Below are positions 49,578 to 58,810 of a stretch of 64,000 nucleotides of DNA, one piece after another. Position 1 is the first letter of the stretch. Each line of letters opens with the position of its first letter. This stretch comes from Rhodoferax sp. Its GTDB lineage: Bacteria; Pseudomonadota; Gammaproteobacteria; Burkholderiales; Burkholderiaceae_C. The stretch covers positions 372,001 through 436,000 of the forward strand of contig JACKLL010000001.1 of assembly GCA_024235935.1 (NCBI GenBank), written 5' to 3'. The notes under the pieces were generated by a model. That model was given only the letters and a program-made list of their open reading frames with translations. It was not told the DNA's origin and searched no databases. The translations under genes were made by a program, and so were the position numbers.

Positions 49578-50495
49578 ATGGGCCCCGACAACCGACCGCT
49601 GGACCTGGAGTGGCTGGAAGACTTCCAGACGCTGGCCGAGAGTGGCAACTTCTCCCGCGCAGCCGAACTGCGCGCCATTGCGCAACCGGCCTTCAGCCGC
49701 CACATCCGGTCGCTGGAGGAATGGGTCGGCGTGCCCCTGGTCGATCGCGGCACCCATCCGGCCTCACTGACCGACGCCGGCAAACGGTTTCTGCCAGCCA
49801 TCGCCAGCCTGCTGGAAAACCTGCAGATGGCGCGACGCGCAGCACGCGATGCGGACGGCCTGGCGGCACAACGTCTGCGGTTTGCGGCGACCCATGTGCT
49901 GTCACTGCACTACTTTCCAACCTGGCTCGCCGTGATCGAGGCGCAACTGGCGCTGGGCCAGATCGAAGTCGTGTCCGACAGCATGGCGGCCTGCGAGGAA
50001 CTGATGCTGCAGCGCAAGGTCCAGTTCGTGCTGTGCCACAGCCACACCTCCGTGGCAGGTCGGCTCGATGAGCCGCAATTCATCTCAACCCGGATCGGCG
50101 ACGATGTGCTGTTGCCGGTTGCGCGCCCCGATAGCGGCGGCACGTCGCGATGGTGGCTTGCAGCATCGATCCCGCATGGTCTGCCGGTGCTGGGCTACAG
50201 CGAAGCGTCCGGACTGGGTCGCATCCTGCGCCACCACCTTGCGGCGGCCTTCCTCGATCATCCAATCGTATTCCGTGCGCAGCACGCCGAACTGCTCAGG
50301 ACCATGGTGCTGGACGGACGCGGCGTCGCCTGGTTGCCGCGCAGCCTGATTCAGGTTGACCTGCAACACGCGCGACTGGTCCTTGCGGGCGACGAACGCT
50401 GGCAGGTTCCGCTGGACATCCGCCTGTTCCGGCGCCGTGCGCCACAGGCCCCCGCCGCCGAAGCCTTCTGGCAACAAGCCGTCAGCCCACCCTGA
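49578..50495 (+). CDS. LysR-family transcriptional regulator (tarD-linked)
   Basis: This is a 305-residue regulator with an N-terminal winged helix-turn-helix (LEWLEDFQTLAESGNFSRAAELRAIAQPAFSR region; note Ala-Gln-Pro-Ala-Phe-Ser-Arg) and an effector-binding domain. The ATG at 49578 gives the family start. The frame is open 45 codons upstream but that part is intergenic. No Shine-Dalgarno is seen, so translation may be leaderless. Divergent location suggests it controls tarD and itself, with tartrate or a related acid as ligand. I could not pick a clear T-N11-A operator in the 149-nt gap. Confidence 0.88.
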   Translation: MGPDNRPLDLEWLEDFQTLAESGNFSRAAELRAIAQPAFSRHIRSLEEWVGVPLVDRGTHPASLTDAGKRFLPAIASLLENLQMARRAARDADGLAAQRLRFAATHVLSLHYFPTWLAVIEAQLALGQIEVVSDSMAACEELMLQRKVQFVLCHSHTSVAGRLDEPQFISTRIGDDVLLPVARPDSGGTSRWWLAASIPHGLPVLGYSEASGLGRILRHHLAAAFLDHPIVFRAQHAELLRTMVLDGRGVAWLPRSLIQVDLQHARLVLAGDERWQVPLDIRLFRRRAPQAPAAEAFWQQAVSPP

Positions 50496-50512
50496 GGCCG
50501 GCAACCGCGCCC

Positions 50513-51256
50513 TCAGGGCTCGAGATACAGCTGCTGCAGCCGCATGCGCCGCGCCGGCCCGAGCCCGAGGGACTGTTCCAGATAGCGGTCCACACCGCCG
50601 TGGTCGGTCTGCACCACCTGCAGGGCGGCCTCCAGGAAATCGGCCTGCACCTTCCACAGGACATCCAGCACGTCCTGCGAGGCGAAGCCGTTTGCGGCCT
50701 GGGGCTGGCGATAGAAATCGTTGGTCAGCAGGTAATCCTGCATCACCACCGGCCGCGGGACTCCCAGCGCCGACAGGATCATTGCCGCGGCAAAGCCGGT
50801 CCGATCCTTGCCCGCCGTGCAGTGGAACACCAGCGGCGCGTCGTCCTGCAGCAGATGGTCGAACAGTTCGGCAAAGCGCGGGCTGTTGTCGCTGACGAAA
50901 TCGCGGTAGGTCTGACGCATCAACTCCGCCGTGAGCGCCGGCGTCAGGGCCTTGCCCTCGGCCAGCAGCGACTGCATGCCCTGCACGACGGTCGGCTCGA
51001 TGGACAAGGCATGTACGGCAACACCCGGCAATGCGCAGGGATGCGCACTGCGCTCGTGCACGCCGCGGAAATCGCAGACCCGCGCCAGTCCCAGAGCCGA
51101 CAGGGTTGACAGGTCCTGCGGCGTCAAGGCGCCCAGATGGTCGGAGCGGTACAGCCGGCGCCAGCGCACGGGTCGTCCGTCACGCCCGGCATAACCGCCA
51201 AGGTCTCGGAAATTCGTGCTGCCATCGAGTGCCAGGTGACGCGTGGGGTTCTGCAT
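50513..51256 (-). CDS. Tyrosine-protein phosphatase family (DSP/PTP-like, CX5R)
   Basis: This is a 247-residue phosphatase of the cysteine-dependent superfamily. The P-loop HCTAGKDRTG holds Cys146 and Arg152. The N-terminal GSTNFRDLGGYAGRDGR block matches the IphP/PtpB-like bacterial family that acts on phosphotyrosine, phosphoserine or phosphoinositides. No signal peptide is visible. The ATG at 51256 gives this start; codons upstream are not conserved. It converges on the LysR gene with 17 nt between and diverges from the transporter. Confidence 0.87.
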   Translation of the reverse strand: MQNPTRHLALDGSTNFRDLGGYAGRDGRPVRWRRLYRSDHLGALTPQDLSTLSALGLARVCDFRGVHERSAHPCALPGVAVHALSIEPTVVQGMQSLLAEGKALTPALTAELMRQTYRDFVSDNSPRFAELFDHLLQDDAPLVFHCTAGKDRTGFAAAMILSALGVPRPVVMQDYLLTNDFYRQPQAANGFASQDVLDVLWKVQADFLEAALQVVQTDHGGVDRYLEQSLGLGPARRMRLQQLYLEP

Positions 51257-51340
51257 GCCTGCAATGGTATGCGACAGCCTGGCCGGCGCCGGTCGCCAGG
51301 TCGACACCGAAGCGCGGCCCGCGCGCTACCATCGCGGCAC

Positions 51341-52234
51341 ATGTCCAGCTTGACCGATGCCGCCAATCGCAAGGGAATCATGGCCATGTGCCTGGCCATG
51401 GCCCTGTTCATCGCCAACGATGCACTCGTGAAATACGTCAGTGCATCGCTGCCGGCCGCGCAGCTGATCTTCGTCCGCGGGCTGTTTGCCACCAGCCTGT
51501 TGCTGGCGGCGGCCTGGTTCATGGGTGCGCTGCGGCCCGGCGCGCTGGCCCGGACCGATGCCCGGCGCCAGTTGACGCAGCGCCCGGTACTGGTACGCGC
51601 AGCGCTGGATGCATTGGCCACGATGGCCTACCTGACCTCGCTGTTTCACCTGCCGATCGGCAATGCCTCTGCCATCAACATGGCCTCGCCGATGTTCATT
51701 GCGCTGTATTCGGCCATCGCCTGGCGCGAGCAGATCAGCGTCAGTCGCTGGTTGGCCATGGCCGGCGGCTTCGCCGGCGTGCTGCTGATTGTTCAACCCG
51801 CGGCGGACGGCTTCAACTCCTGGAGTCTGCTGTGCCTGTTTGCGACCTTGCTGCACACCGCCCGCGACCTGGTCACGCGCACGATCGCACTGGCCGTGCC
51901 GTCCATCCTGATCACGCTGACCACCTCCATCGCCGTGCTGCTGTTGACCGGCCCCTGGAGCCTGCTACAGGGGTGGGCACCCGTCGGCGGCCGGCAACTG
52001 GCCCTGCTCGCCGGTGCCAGCGTATTTCTGAGCAGCGCCTACTACCTGGTCATCATCGGCATGCGCAGCGGCGACCTCAGCCTGGTGGCGCCGTTTCGCT
52101 ACACGGCGCTGATCTATGCCCTGCTGCTGGGCTGGCTGGTCTGGGGCGATGTACCCAATGCCCTGTCCTGGTCGGGCATCGTGTTGATGGTGGCGTCCGG
52201 ACTGTTCATGCTGCGCAAGGCCCGGGGCCCCTGA
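51341..52234 (+). CDS. EamA/DMT-family membrane transporter
   Basis: This is a 297-residue inner-membrane protein with about ten hydrophobic helices in two EamA repeats (about 10-145 and 155-292). The pattern FIANDALVKYVS and the second-repeat SVFLSSAYYLVIIGMRSGDLSLVAPFRYTAL region are typical of drug/metabolite exporters of the DMT superfamily. Substrate unknown. It precedes ltnD in the same direction by about 120 nt. Confidence 0.85.
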   Translation: MSSLTDAANRKGIMAMCLAMALFIANDALVKYVSASLPAAQLIFVRGLFATSLLLAAAWFMGALRPGALARTDARRQLTQRPVLVRAALDALATMAYLTSLFHLPIGNASAINMASPMFIALYSAIAWREQISVSRWLAMAGGFAGVLLIVQPAADGFNSWSLLCLFATLLHTARDLVTRTIALAVPSILITLTTSIAVLLLTGPWSLLQGWAPVGGRQLALLAGASVFLSSAYYLVIIGMRSGDLSLVAPFRYTALIYALLLGWLVWGDVPNALSWSGIVLMVASGLFMLRKARGP

Positions 52235-52353
52235 TACCACGCCCACCGGGCTTGCCGTGCCGTTCGCAGGCATTGAGCGACAATGCTCCGCGATCCGATG
52301 GCGGCCCGCGCAACCGGCGCGGCGCCCCCTTCCCCCATTGAATGGAGCAGATG

Positions 52354-53253
52354 ATGCAGACTGTGGCTGGAGTGATTGGCCTTGGCGCCATGGGCAAGGG
52401 CATTGCGCAATCCTTGCGCCGTTCAGGCTACGCGGTTCGCGTGTTCGACGTGCGTCCGGAAGCGACCGAGGCGTTTGCCCGGGACGGCGGCGTGGCCTGT
52501 ACCTCGCCTGCGGACCTGGCCAACGGTTGCGATGTCGTCGTGTCGGTGGTGGTCAATGCGGCACAGACCGAGCAGGTGCTGTTCGGCCCGCAAGGATGCG
52601 CTGCAGCCATGCGCCCGGGATCGGTGTTCGTGATGTGCTCCACGGTCGACCCGAACTGGTCGATCCAGCTGGAAAGGCGCCTGGCCGACCTGGGGCTGCT
52701 GTACATCGATGCGCCCATCTCCGGCGGAGCGGCCAAGGCCGCCAACGGCGAAATGACCATGATGACGGCCGGCACGCCGGCCGCCTATGCCGTGGCCGAA
52801 CCGGTCCTTCAGGCCATGGCCGGCAAGGTCTACAAGCTGGGCGACAGCGCCGGTGCCGGCAGCAAGGTCAAGATCATCAACCAGTTGCTGGCGGGCGTGC
52901 ATATCGCTGCAGCGGCCGAGGCGATGGCGCTGGGCCTGCGCGAAGGGGTGGACCCGGCCGCGCTGTACGAGGTGATCACGCACAGCGCAGGCAACAGCTG
53001 GATGTTCGAGAACCGCATGGCCCACGTGCTGGCGGCCGACTACACGCCGCTGTCGGCGGTCGATATCTTCGTCAAGGACCTGGGCCTGGTGCTCGACATG
53101 GCCCGCGCGAGCAAATTCCCGTTGCCGCTGTCCTCGACCGCGCACCAGATGTTCATGCAGGCATCGACCGCCGGTTTCGCGCGTGAGGACGACAGCGCCG
53201 TGATCAAGATCTTTCCAGGCATCGACCTGCCTGCCGGAAAATCCACGCCCTGA
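52354..53253 (+). CDS. ltnD: L-threonate dehydrogenase-like beta-hydroxyacid dehydrogenase
   Basis: This is an NAD-dependent 3-hydroxyisobutyrate dehydrogenase-family enzyme of 299 residues. GLGAMGKG (NAD fold), the substrate loop DAPISGGAAKAANG and the catalytic Lys in KIINQLLAG are present. With otnK immediately downstream, the best reading is LtnD, which oxidises L-threonate to 2-oxo-tetronate in the route described for Cupriavidus and others. By sequence alone a hydroxyisobutyrate or glycerate enzyme is possible. GGAG precedes two adjacent ATGs; the second (52354) has the better spacing. Confidence 0.82.
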   Translation: MQTVAGVIGLGAMGKGIAQSLRRSGYAVRVFDVRPEATEAFARDGGVACTSPADLANGCDVVVSVVVNAAQTEQVLFGPQGCAAAMRPGSVFVMCSTVDPNWSIQLERRLADLGLLYIDAPISGGAAKAANGEMTMMTAGTPAAYAVAEPVLQAMAGKVYKLGDSAGAGSKVKIINQLLAGVHIAAAAEAMALGLREGVDPAALYEVITHSAGNSWMFENRMAHVLAADYTPLSAVDIFVKDLGLVLDMARASKFPLPLSSTAHQMFMQASTAGFAREDDSAVIKIFPGIDLPAGKSTP

Positions 53254-53301
53254 GCGACACGTATTCACCACCCTCCCCTCACCTTCTGATCCCGAACCAC
53301 C

Positions 53302-54561
53302 ATGGCAAGCACACTTCTGGGCTGTATCGCAGACGACTTCACCGGCGCAACCGACCTGGCCAACAACCTGGTCCGTGCGGGCATGCGCACGATGCAGACA
53401 ATCGGCGTACCGCAGACCCCGCTGGACGCCGACATCGACGCCGTGGTCGTCGCATTGAAGTCGCGCACCATCGCGCCGGCCGATGCCGTGGCGCAATCCC
53501 TGGAGGCCTTGCGCTGGCTCCAGGCCCAGGGCGCACAGCAGATCTATTTCAAGTACTGCTCCACGTTCGACAGCACGGCCCAGGGCAACATCGGCCCGGT
53601 GACCGAGGCGCTGATGGATGCCCTCGGCGCGGACTTCACCATCGCGACGCCGGCGTTCCCCGACAACAAGCGCAGCGTGTTCAAGGGCTACCTGTTCGTC
53701 GGTGACGTGCTGCTCAACGAAAGCGGCATGCAGAACCACCCGCTGACCCCCATGGGCGACCCCAATCTGGTGCGGGTGATGCAGGCGCAGACGCGGCGCA
53801 AGGTCGGACTGATCGACTACAGCGCCGTGGCGCAAAGCGCGGATGCGGTGAAGTCGCGCATCGCCGAGTTGCAGACCCAAGGCGTGGGCGTGGCCATCGT
53901 CGACGCCGTCACCAACGACGACCTGCTGCGCCTGGGCCCGGCACTCAAGGGCATGGCGCTGGTCACCGCCGGATCCGGCGTGGCCATCGGCCTGCCGCAG
54001 AACTTCGGCATCGAACCCTCGCTGCAGGCCAGCGCCCTGCCCAGGGCCGCGGGCCTGCAAGCCGTGGTCTCCGGCAGTTGTTCGATGGCCACCAACCGCC
54101 AGGTGGCTGCATTCATCGCATCGGGCCGCCCGGCGCGGGCCATCGATCCGATGCAGATCGCCTCCGGCGCCGATGTCGTCGGCGATGCACTGGCGTGGGC
54201 CGCCCCCCTGCTGGCCGATGGCCCGGTGCTGGTCTATTCGACGGCCGAGACCGGTTCCGTCAAGAGCATCCAGTCCCGACTCGGCGTCGAGGAGGCGGGT
54301 GCGATGGTCGAGCGCACGATCGCCGCGATCGCACGTGGCCTGGTGGAGCGTGGCGTGCGCCAGCTGGTGGTGGCCGGTGGCGAGACCTCGGGCGCCTGCG
54401 TGCAGGCACTGGAGATCAGCCGCATGCAGATCGGTCCGCAGATCGATCCGGGCGTGCCATGGTGCCATGCGCAGTGCGCGTTCGGCGACCTGCACATCAC
54501 GCTCAAGTCCGGGAATTTCGGGACCGACGACTTCTTCACCAAGGCCTTCCGGCAGTTGTGA
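53302..54561 (+). CDS. otnK: 3-oxo-tetronate 4-kinase OtnK (four-carbon acid sugar kinase)
   Basis: This DUF1537-family kinase of 419 residues phosphorylates 3-oxo-tetronate. The N-terminal CIADDFTGATDLANN holds the substrate-binding Asp pair. The C-terminal nucleotide domain carries VAGGETSGACVQAL and GVPWC. It lies 48 nt downstream of ltnD, supporting a shared acid-sugar pathway. The expected next enzymes (OtnC decarboxylase, OtnI isomerase) are not in this window, so the set is incomplete here. Confidence 0.88.
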   Translation: MASTLLGCIADDFTGATDLANNLVRAGMRTMQTIGVPQTPLDADIDAVVVALKSRTIAPADAVAQSLEALRWLQAQGAQQIYFKYCSTFDSTAQGNIGPVTEALMDALGADFTIATPAFPDNKRSVFKGYLFVGDVLLNESGMQNHPLTPMGDPNLVRVMQAQTRRKVGLIDYSAVAQSADAVKSRIAELQTQGVGVAIVDAVTNDDLLRLGPALKGMALVTAGSGVAIGLPQNFGIEPSLQASALPRAAGLQAVVSGSCSMATNRQVAAFIASGRPARAIDPMQIASGADVVGDALAWAAPLLADGPVLVYSTAETGSVKSIQSRLGVEEAGAMVERTIAAIARGLVERGVRQLVVAGGETSGACVQALEISRMQIGPQIDPGVPWCHAQCAFGDLHITLKSGNFGTDDFFTKAFRQL

Positions 54562-54568
54562 ACCTCCC

Positions 54569-54592
54569 CCCGGCGGGTTGGGACCCGCCGGG
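54569..54592. terminator. GC-rich hairpin between convergent otnK and arsA
   Basis: CCCGGCGGGT (54569-54578) pairs perfectly with ACCCGCCGGG (54583-54592) around TGGG. The stem is 10 bp and starts 8 nt after the otnK stop. There is no T run, but the placement suggests a termination or mRNA-end element. Confidence 0.5.
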
Positions 54593-54689
54593 CTGATCGC
54601 CAGCACGGGTCGGGTCTACGGCCGATACAGCAGCGTCAAGGCCGGTCCGCACACCATGTGCGCTGCCGGAGCCGGCGCCACCGAACATG

Positions 54690-56510
54690 TCACGGTGTTG
54701 CCGACAGGCGCTGCAGCGCGGGCACCCCGACGGGTGGCGCGCTGAGCCAGGGCACGACAAACGACCGTTGGGCCAAACCGCCTGCAATGCGTTCGCACTG
54801 GCGCTGCTCGCCCACCAGCCGGGCCTGCAGCAGCGGGTCGGTGGTGCCGGCCGCGGCGACGCTCTTGTTGATGACCCAGGCCCAGGGCTCGATCCTGGCG
54901 CGGCGAAGGTCCTCCTGCAAAGCGGCGGCCTGGCTCACCGGCGTCACCTCCGGCAGCGTGACGATGACGACCCGCGTCATGTCGGCATCCTGCAAGCGCA
55001 TCAAGGGCGTGATGATGTGGCCGGCATGGGCGCTGCCTTCGTACTGGCGCGTCATCTGGCGATGGTAGGCACCGGTGGCATCCATCAGCAACAGGCTGTG
55101 GCCGGTCGGCGCGGTATCCAGCACGACAAAGGCCGTTCGCGCCTCGTTCACCACGCGGCTGAAGGCATGGAACACCGCTACCTCTTCGGTACACGGAGAC
55201 TGCAGGTCCTCCAGCAGCAAGGCTCTGCCCTGCGCATCCAGGTCCTTGCCGCGGCTGGCCATGATCTTGGCGATGTAGGCCTCGGTCTCCGCCTTGGGAT
55301 CGATGCGCCCCACCTTGAGATTGGCCAGCGTGCCGTTCAAGGCGTCGGCCACATGGGCCGCCGGATCGGTCGTGGTCAGGTGCACGCTGTGGCCGCGTTG
55401 CACCAGACCCACCGCCAGCGCGGCGGCAACCGTCGTCTTGCCGACGCCGCCCTTGCCCATGACCATCACCAGCCCACGACCGGTGGCCGCCAGTTCGTCG
55501 ACCATGCGGCCCAGCGGCTCGGCGGCCAACACCGGCCGCGCGGTGGTGCGGGTTTGCGCCGTCTGCGCGATCGGCGCCGGTGCGTCGCCCAGCAAGGCCC
55601 GCAGCGCGGGCAGTCCCACGGTGTCGAAGGCGCGCAGCGGCACCTCGTCGCGCGGCAATCGCGCCAGCGCATCGGGCATCTGCTCCAGGGCCTGGCGACC
55701 CAGCGCCTCGATCGCGTCGGCCGTGGCATCGCCCTGGCTGCTGGCATGGAACACGCCGTTGATGGCAAGCCGCTGGTTGCCCAGTCCAAGGCTGCGCAAC
55801 TCCTGCGCCGTGCGGGCGGCTTCCAGCATGGGCCGCGGGTCGGGACGCGTCACCAGCACGACGGTGGTGCGTGCAGGGTCGCTCAGCGCCTGCAGCGCCG
55901 CATTGAACCGCGCCTCCTGCATCTTCAATCCGGAATGCGGCCCCAGGCAGGACGCCCCGCGGTCGTTGTCGGCCAGAAAGCCGGACCAGGCCTTGGGCAG
56001 GCTCAGCAGGCGCAAGGTGTGTCCGGTGGGCGCCGTGTCGAACACGATGTGGTCATATGCAGGGCCCGATGAGGGGCCCTGCGGCTCGATTTTCTGCGCC
56101 AGCAAAGCCGCAAACTCATCGAAGGCGGCAATCTCGGTGGTGCATGCGCCCGACAATTGCTCCCGAACCGTGGCGCGTTCGGCATCACTGGCATCGGCCT
56201 CGAGTTGCGCCAGTACACGCTGCCGGTAGGCCTCGGCCGCGGTGTCGGGATCGATGTTCAGCATCGACAATCCCGGCACACCCGGCACCTGTACCGGATG
56301 GTTGGACAAGGGAGCGCCCAGCATCTCGTCCAGGTTGGATGCCGCGTCCGTGCTCACCAGCAGCACGCGCTTGCCGCCATCGGCCAGCCGAACGGCCACC
56401 GCGGCAGACAGCGAGGTCTTGCCGACGCCCCCTTTGCCCGTAAAGAAGAGGAAACGCGTGGGATCGCGCAACAAGGCCAGCGAAAGGGGCGCTACAGAGG
56501 GCAAAGACAT
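54690..56510 (-). CDS. arsA: ArsA-family arsenical pump-driving ATPase
   Basis: ArsA hydrolyses ATP to drive arsenite or antimonite export through ArsB. The 606-residue protein has two homologous halves, each with a deviant Walker A GKGGVGKT (residues 25-32 and 352-359) and the signal region DTAPTGHTLRLL / DTAPTGHSLLLM. All three metalloid-binding cysteines are present: Cys123 (SGACTTEIA), Cys188 (GASCLGP) and Cys440 (SPCTEEVAVF), aligned with E. coli Cys113, Cys172 and Cys422. No arsR, arsB, acr3, arsC or arsD is within the window, so it is an orphan copy. Confidence 0.9.
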   Translation of the reverse strand: MSLPSVAPLSLALLRDPTRFLFFTGKGGVGKTSLSAAVAVRLADGGKRVLLVSTDAASNLDEMLGAPLSNHPVQVPGVPGLSMLNIDPDTAAEAYRQRVLAQLEADASDAERATVREQLSGACTTEIAAFDEFAALLAQKIEPQGPSSGPAYDHIVFDTAPTGHTLRLLSLPKAWSGFLADNDRGASCLGPHSGLKMQEARFNAALQALSDPARTTVVLVTRPDPRPMLEAARTAQELRSLGLGNQRLAINGVFHASSQGDATADAIEALGRQALEQMPDALARLPRDEVPLRAFDTVGLPALRALLGDAPAPIAQTAQTRTTARPVLAAEPLGRMVDELAATGRGLVMVMGKGGVGKTTVAAALAVGLVQRGHSVHLTTTDPAAHVADALNGTLANLKVGRIDPKAETEAYIAKIMASRGKDLDAQGRALLLEDLQSPCTEEVAVFHAFSRVVNEARTAFVVLDTAPTGHSLLLMDATGAYHRQMTRQYEGSAHAGHIITPLMRLQDADMTRVVIVTLPEVTPVSQAAALQEDLRRARIEPWAWVINKSVAAAGTTDPLLQARLVGEQRQCERIAGGLAQRSFVVPWLSAPPVGVPALQRLSATP

Positions 56511-56576
56511 GCGTGCAGCATGCCATGTCGGGCATCCCCCACCTTGACGTCGGACAAGGTTCAGGACTGCGGGCGC

Positions 56577-57575
56577 TCAGAACGTCTCGGTATCGACTTC
56601 GGATGACGCCTGAGCGTTGTACCGCGCGCCGGTCACCGTGTTCTGGTTGATCAGGGCCTCAACCGCCGCGATGGTGTCCAGGCTCAGTTGCACCTGATCT
56701 GCCCCCAGGTCTTCCTGCAGGTGCGGCACGCTGGTGGTCCCCGGTATCGGAATGATGTGGGGCGCCTTGTGCAGCAGCCAGGCCAGGGCCAGTTGGGCCG
56801 AGGTGCAACCGGCCGCTGCGGCCAGCGCCTTGAAGGGCGGCAGCAAATTCTGGTTGGCGGCAAAATTCTCCGGCGCAAAGCGCGGCATTCCGCGGCGGAT
56901 GTCCTTGGCGTCGAGCGCGGCCAGATCCAGGGGCGTATCGCTCAGGAAACCCCGCGCGACCGGACTGAACGCGACGAACGCGGCACCGATCTCTTTGCAG
57001 GCTTTGAGCACTGCGATCTCGGGATTGCGGCTCCACAGCGAATACTCGGTCTGCACGGCGCTGACGGGGTGCACGGCGTGCGCCCGCCGCAAGGTGACCT
57101 CCGACACTTCGGACAAGCCGATCGCCCGCACCTTGCCGGCAGCGACCAGATCGGCCATCGCGCCGACGCTGTCCTCGATCGGGACCTTCTTGTCCCAGCG
57201 GTGCAGGTAGTACAGATCGATCACGTCGGTCTGCAGGTTGCGCAGGCTGTTTTCACAGTCGCGCCGGATGGCTTGCGGACTCCCGTCGATGACGCGCTTG
57301 ACCCCGTCGGAGAAACCCACGCCAGCCATGCCGCCCTTGCTTGCGAGTGTGAACTCGCTGCGATGGCGGCGCAGCACCTGCCCCACCAGCTTCTCGTTGG
57401 CACCGAAGCCGTACAAGGCCGCGGTGTCGAACAGCGTGACACCTGCATCGAGGGCGGCGAGCAGCACCCGCTCGCCCTGCTCCGCCGACGGCGGAACACC
57501 ATACGCATGGCTCAGGTTCATGCAGCCCAGGCCGATGGCAGACACCGTGAATGGCCCGATCTGTCGTTGTTGCAT
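56577..57575 (-). CDS. Aldo/keto reductase
   Basis: This is a 332-residue NADPH-dependent oxidoreductase of the AKR superfamily (AKR13-like). Catalytic Asp (FDTAALYG), Tyr in the same block, Lys in ASKGG and His in YLHRWD form the tetrad. Cofactor-binding GTTSVPHLQEDLGA is near the C-terminus. The ATG at 57575 follows GAGGA; the preceding in-frame TTG is unlikely. It lies 92 nt after pmdC in the same direction and could be the last gene of that operon, but no reaction in the protocatechuate pathway calls for it. Confidence 0.9.
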   Translation of the reverse strand: MQQRQIGPFTVSAIGLGCMNLSHAYGVPPSAEQGERVLLAALDAGVTLFDTAALYGFGANEKLVGQVLRRHRSEFTLASKGGMAGVGFSDGVKRVIDGSPQAIRRDCENSLRNLQTDVIDLYYLHRWDKKVPIEDSVGAMADLVAAGKVRAIGLSEVSEVTLRRAHAVHPVSAVQTEYSLWSRNPEIAVLKACKEIGAAFVAFSPVARGFLSDTPLDLAALDAKDIRRGMPRFAPENFAANQNLLPPFKALAAAAGCTSAQLALAWLLHKAPHIIPIPGTTSVPHLQEDLGADQVQLSLDTIAAVEALINQNTVTGARYNAQASSEVDTETF

Positions 57576-57667
57576 GGGAGTCCTCTTCGTCAGCAATGAT
57601 GGAACGGGGGTGTACCGTCTTGGCGACCTTGCGGCGCGACGCGGGGCCCCGGGGAACGGCCTGAGAC

Positions 57668-58624
57668 TCAGCTGCCCAGTTGATGCTGCAGCTTGTGCAG
57701 GACTTCGTAGCAGGGCAACACGCTGGCCACGCTGGAATTCGGCTCACGGCCTTCACGGATCGCCGCAAAGAATTCGCGGTCCTGCAACTCGATGCCGTTC
57801 ATCGACACGGCCACGTCCGAGACATCGATCTTCTCTTCCTTGCCGTTGTAGAGGTCATCGTACCGGGCAATGTAGGTGGCCGTGTCACCGATATAGCGGA
57901 AATAGGTACCCAGCGGGCCATCGTTGTTGAAGCTCAGCGACAGGGTGCAGATCGCCTCGCTGGCGGTCTTGAGCTGAATGCTCATGTCCATCGCGATCCC
58001 CAGCGTCGGATGGATAGGCCCCTGCAAGGCGTTGGCCTGCACGATCGGACTGCCGCACTGGTAAGCGAACAGGTCGACCGTGTGCGCCGCGTGGTGCCAC
58101 AGCAGGTGGTCGGTCCAGGAGCGTGGCTGGCCCAGTGCATTGGTATTGGTACGGCGAAAGAAATAGGTCTGCACATCCATCTGCTGGATGTTGAATTCGC
58201 CTGCTGCGATGCGGTTCCTCACATACTGATGGCTCGGATTGAAGCGGCGCGTATGGCCGCACATCGCCACCAGTCCGGTCTTTTCCGCCAGGGCCGCCAC
58301 CTGCTGCGCGCCCTGCACGCTGTCGGCCAGCGGGATCTCGACCTGCACATGTTTGCCCGCGCGCAGGCAGGCCACGCTTTGCTCGGCGTGCATCTGCGTC
58401 GGCGTACACAGGATCACCGCCTCGACGTCCTTGATGGCCAGGCTCTCGGCCAGATCGGTGCACACATGGCCAATGCCGTATTTGGCGGCAACCTCGCGTG
58501 TCTTGTCCAGTTCACGGCCGACCAGCGACACCACGTCGATGCCCTCGATGTTCTTGATGCCGTCCAGATGCTTGATGCCAAACGCGCCGGCACCTGCCAG
58601 CGCAACCTTGATGGTTCTTGTCAT
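57668..58624 (-). CDS. pmdC: 4-carboxy-2-hydroxymuconate-6-semialdehyde dehydrogenase
   Basis: PmdC (LigC) oxidises the ring-cleavage product CHMS, as its hemiacetal, to 2-pyrone-4,6-dicarboxylate with NADP. It is a Gfo/Idh/MocA-fold enzyme of 318 residues with ALAGAGAFGIKHLDG at the N-terminus, EIPLADSV in place of the EKP motif, and the distinctive HLLWHHAAHTVDLF region of LigC proteins. AAGGAG lies 8 nt before the ATG. It follows pmdB, separated by an unusually long 186-nt gap. Confidence 0.93.
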   Translation of the reverse strand: MTRTIKVALAGAGAFGIKHLDGIKNIEGIDVVSLVGRELDKTREVAAKYGIGHVCTDLAESLAIKDVEAVILCTPTQMHAEQSVACLRAGKHVQVEIPLADSVQGAQQVAALAEKTGLVAMCGHTRRFNPSHQYVRNRIAAGEFNIQQMDVQTYFFRRTNTNALGQPRSWTDHLLWHHAAHTVDLFAYQCGSPIVQANALQGPIHPTLGIAMDMSIQLKTASEAICTLSLSFNNDGPLGTYFRYIGDTATYIARYDDLYNGKEEKIDVSDVAVSMNGIELQDREFFAAIREGREPNSSVASVLPCYEVLHKLQHQLGS

Positions 58625-58810
58625 GATGGGTTCTCCTTACAGATCGATTTCAACATATTGCCGCAGCCAAGGCGACGTGGCCGATGCGGACCGTCGCCAG
58701 CAACGACGTCCAGGCCATCGGCGACGACCCCATTGACGACCGGAGCCGGGCCGGCGACGCCCCCCGCAGCGGAAGCCGGGTCGCTGCCGTGCGGCTTTAT
58801 CGCAGGCGTG

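Noticed and set aside
58625..58810. Short open frame (27 codons) in the pmdB-pmdC gap
   Set aside because: It has no ribosome site and no recognisable motif, and a frame of that size is expected by chance in this composition.
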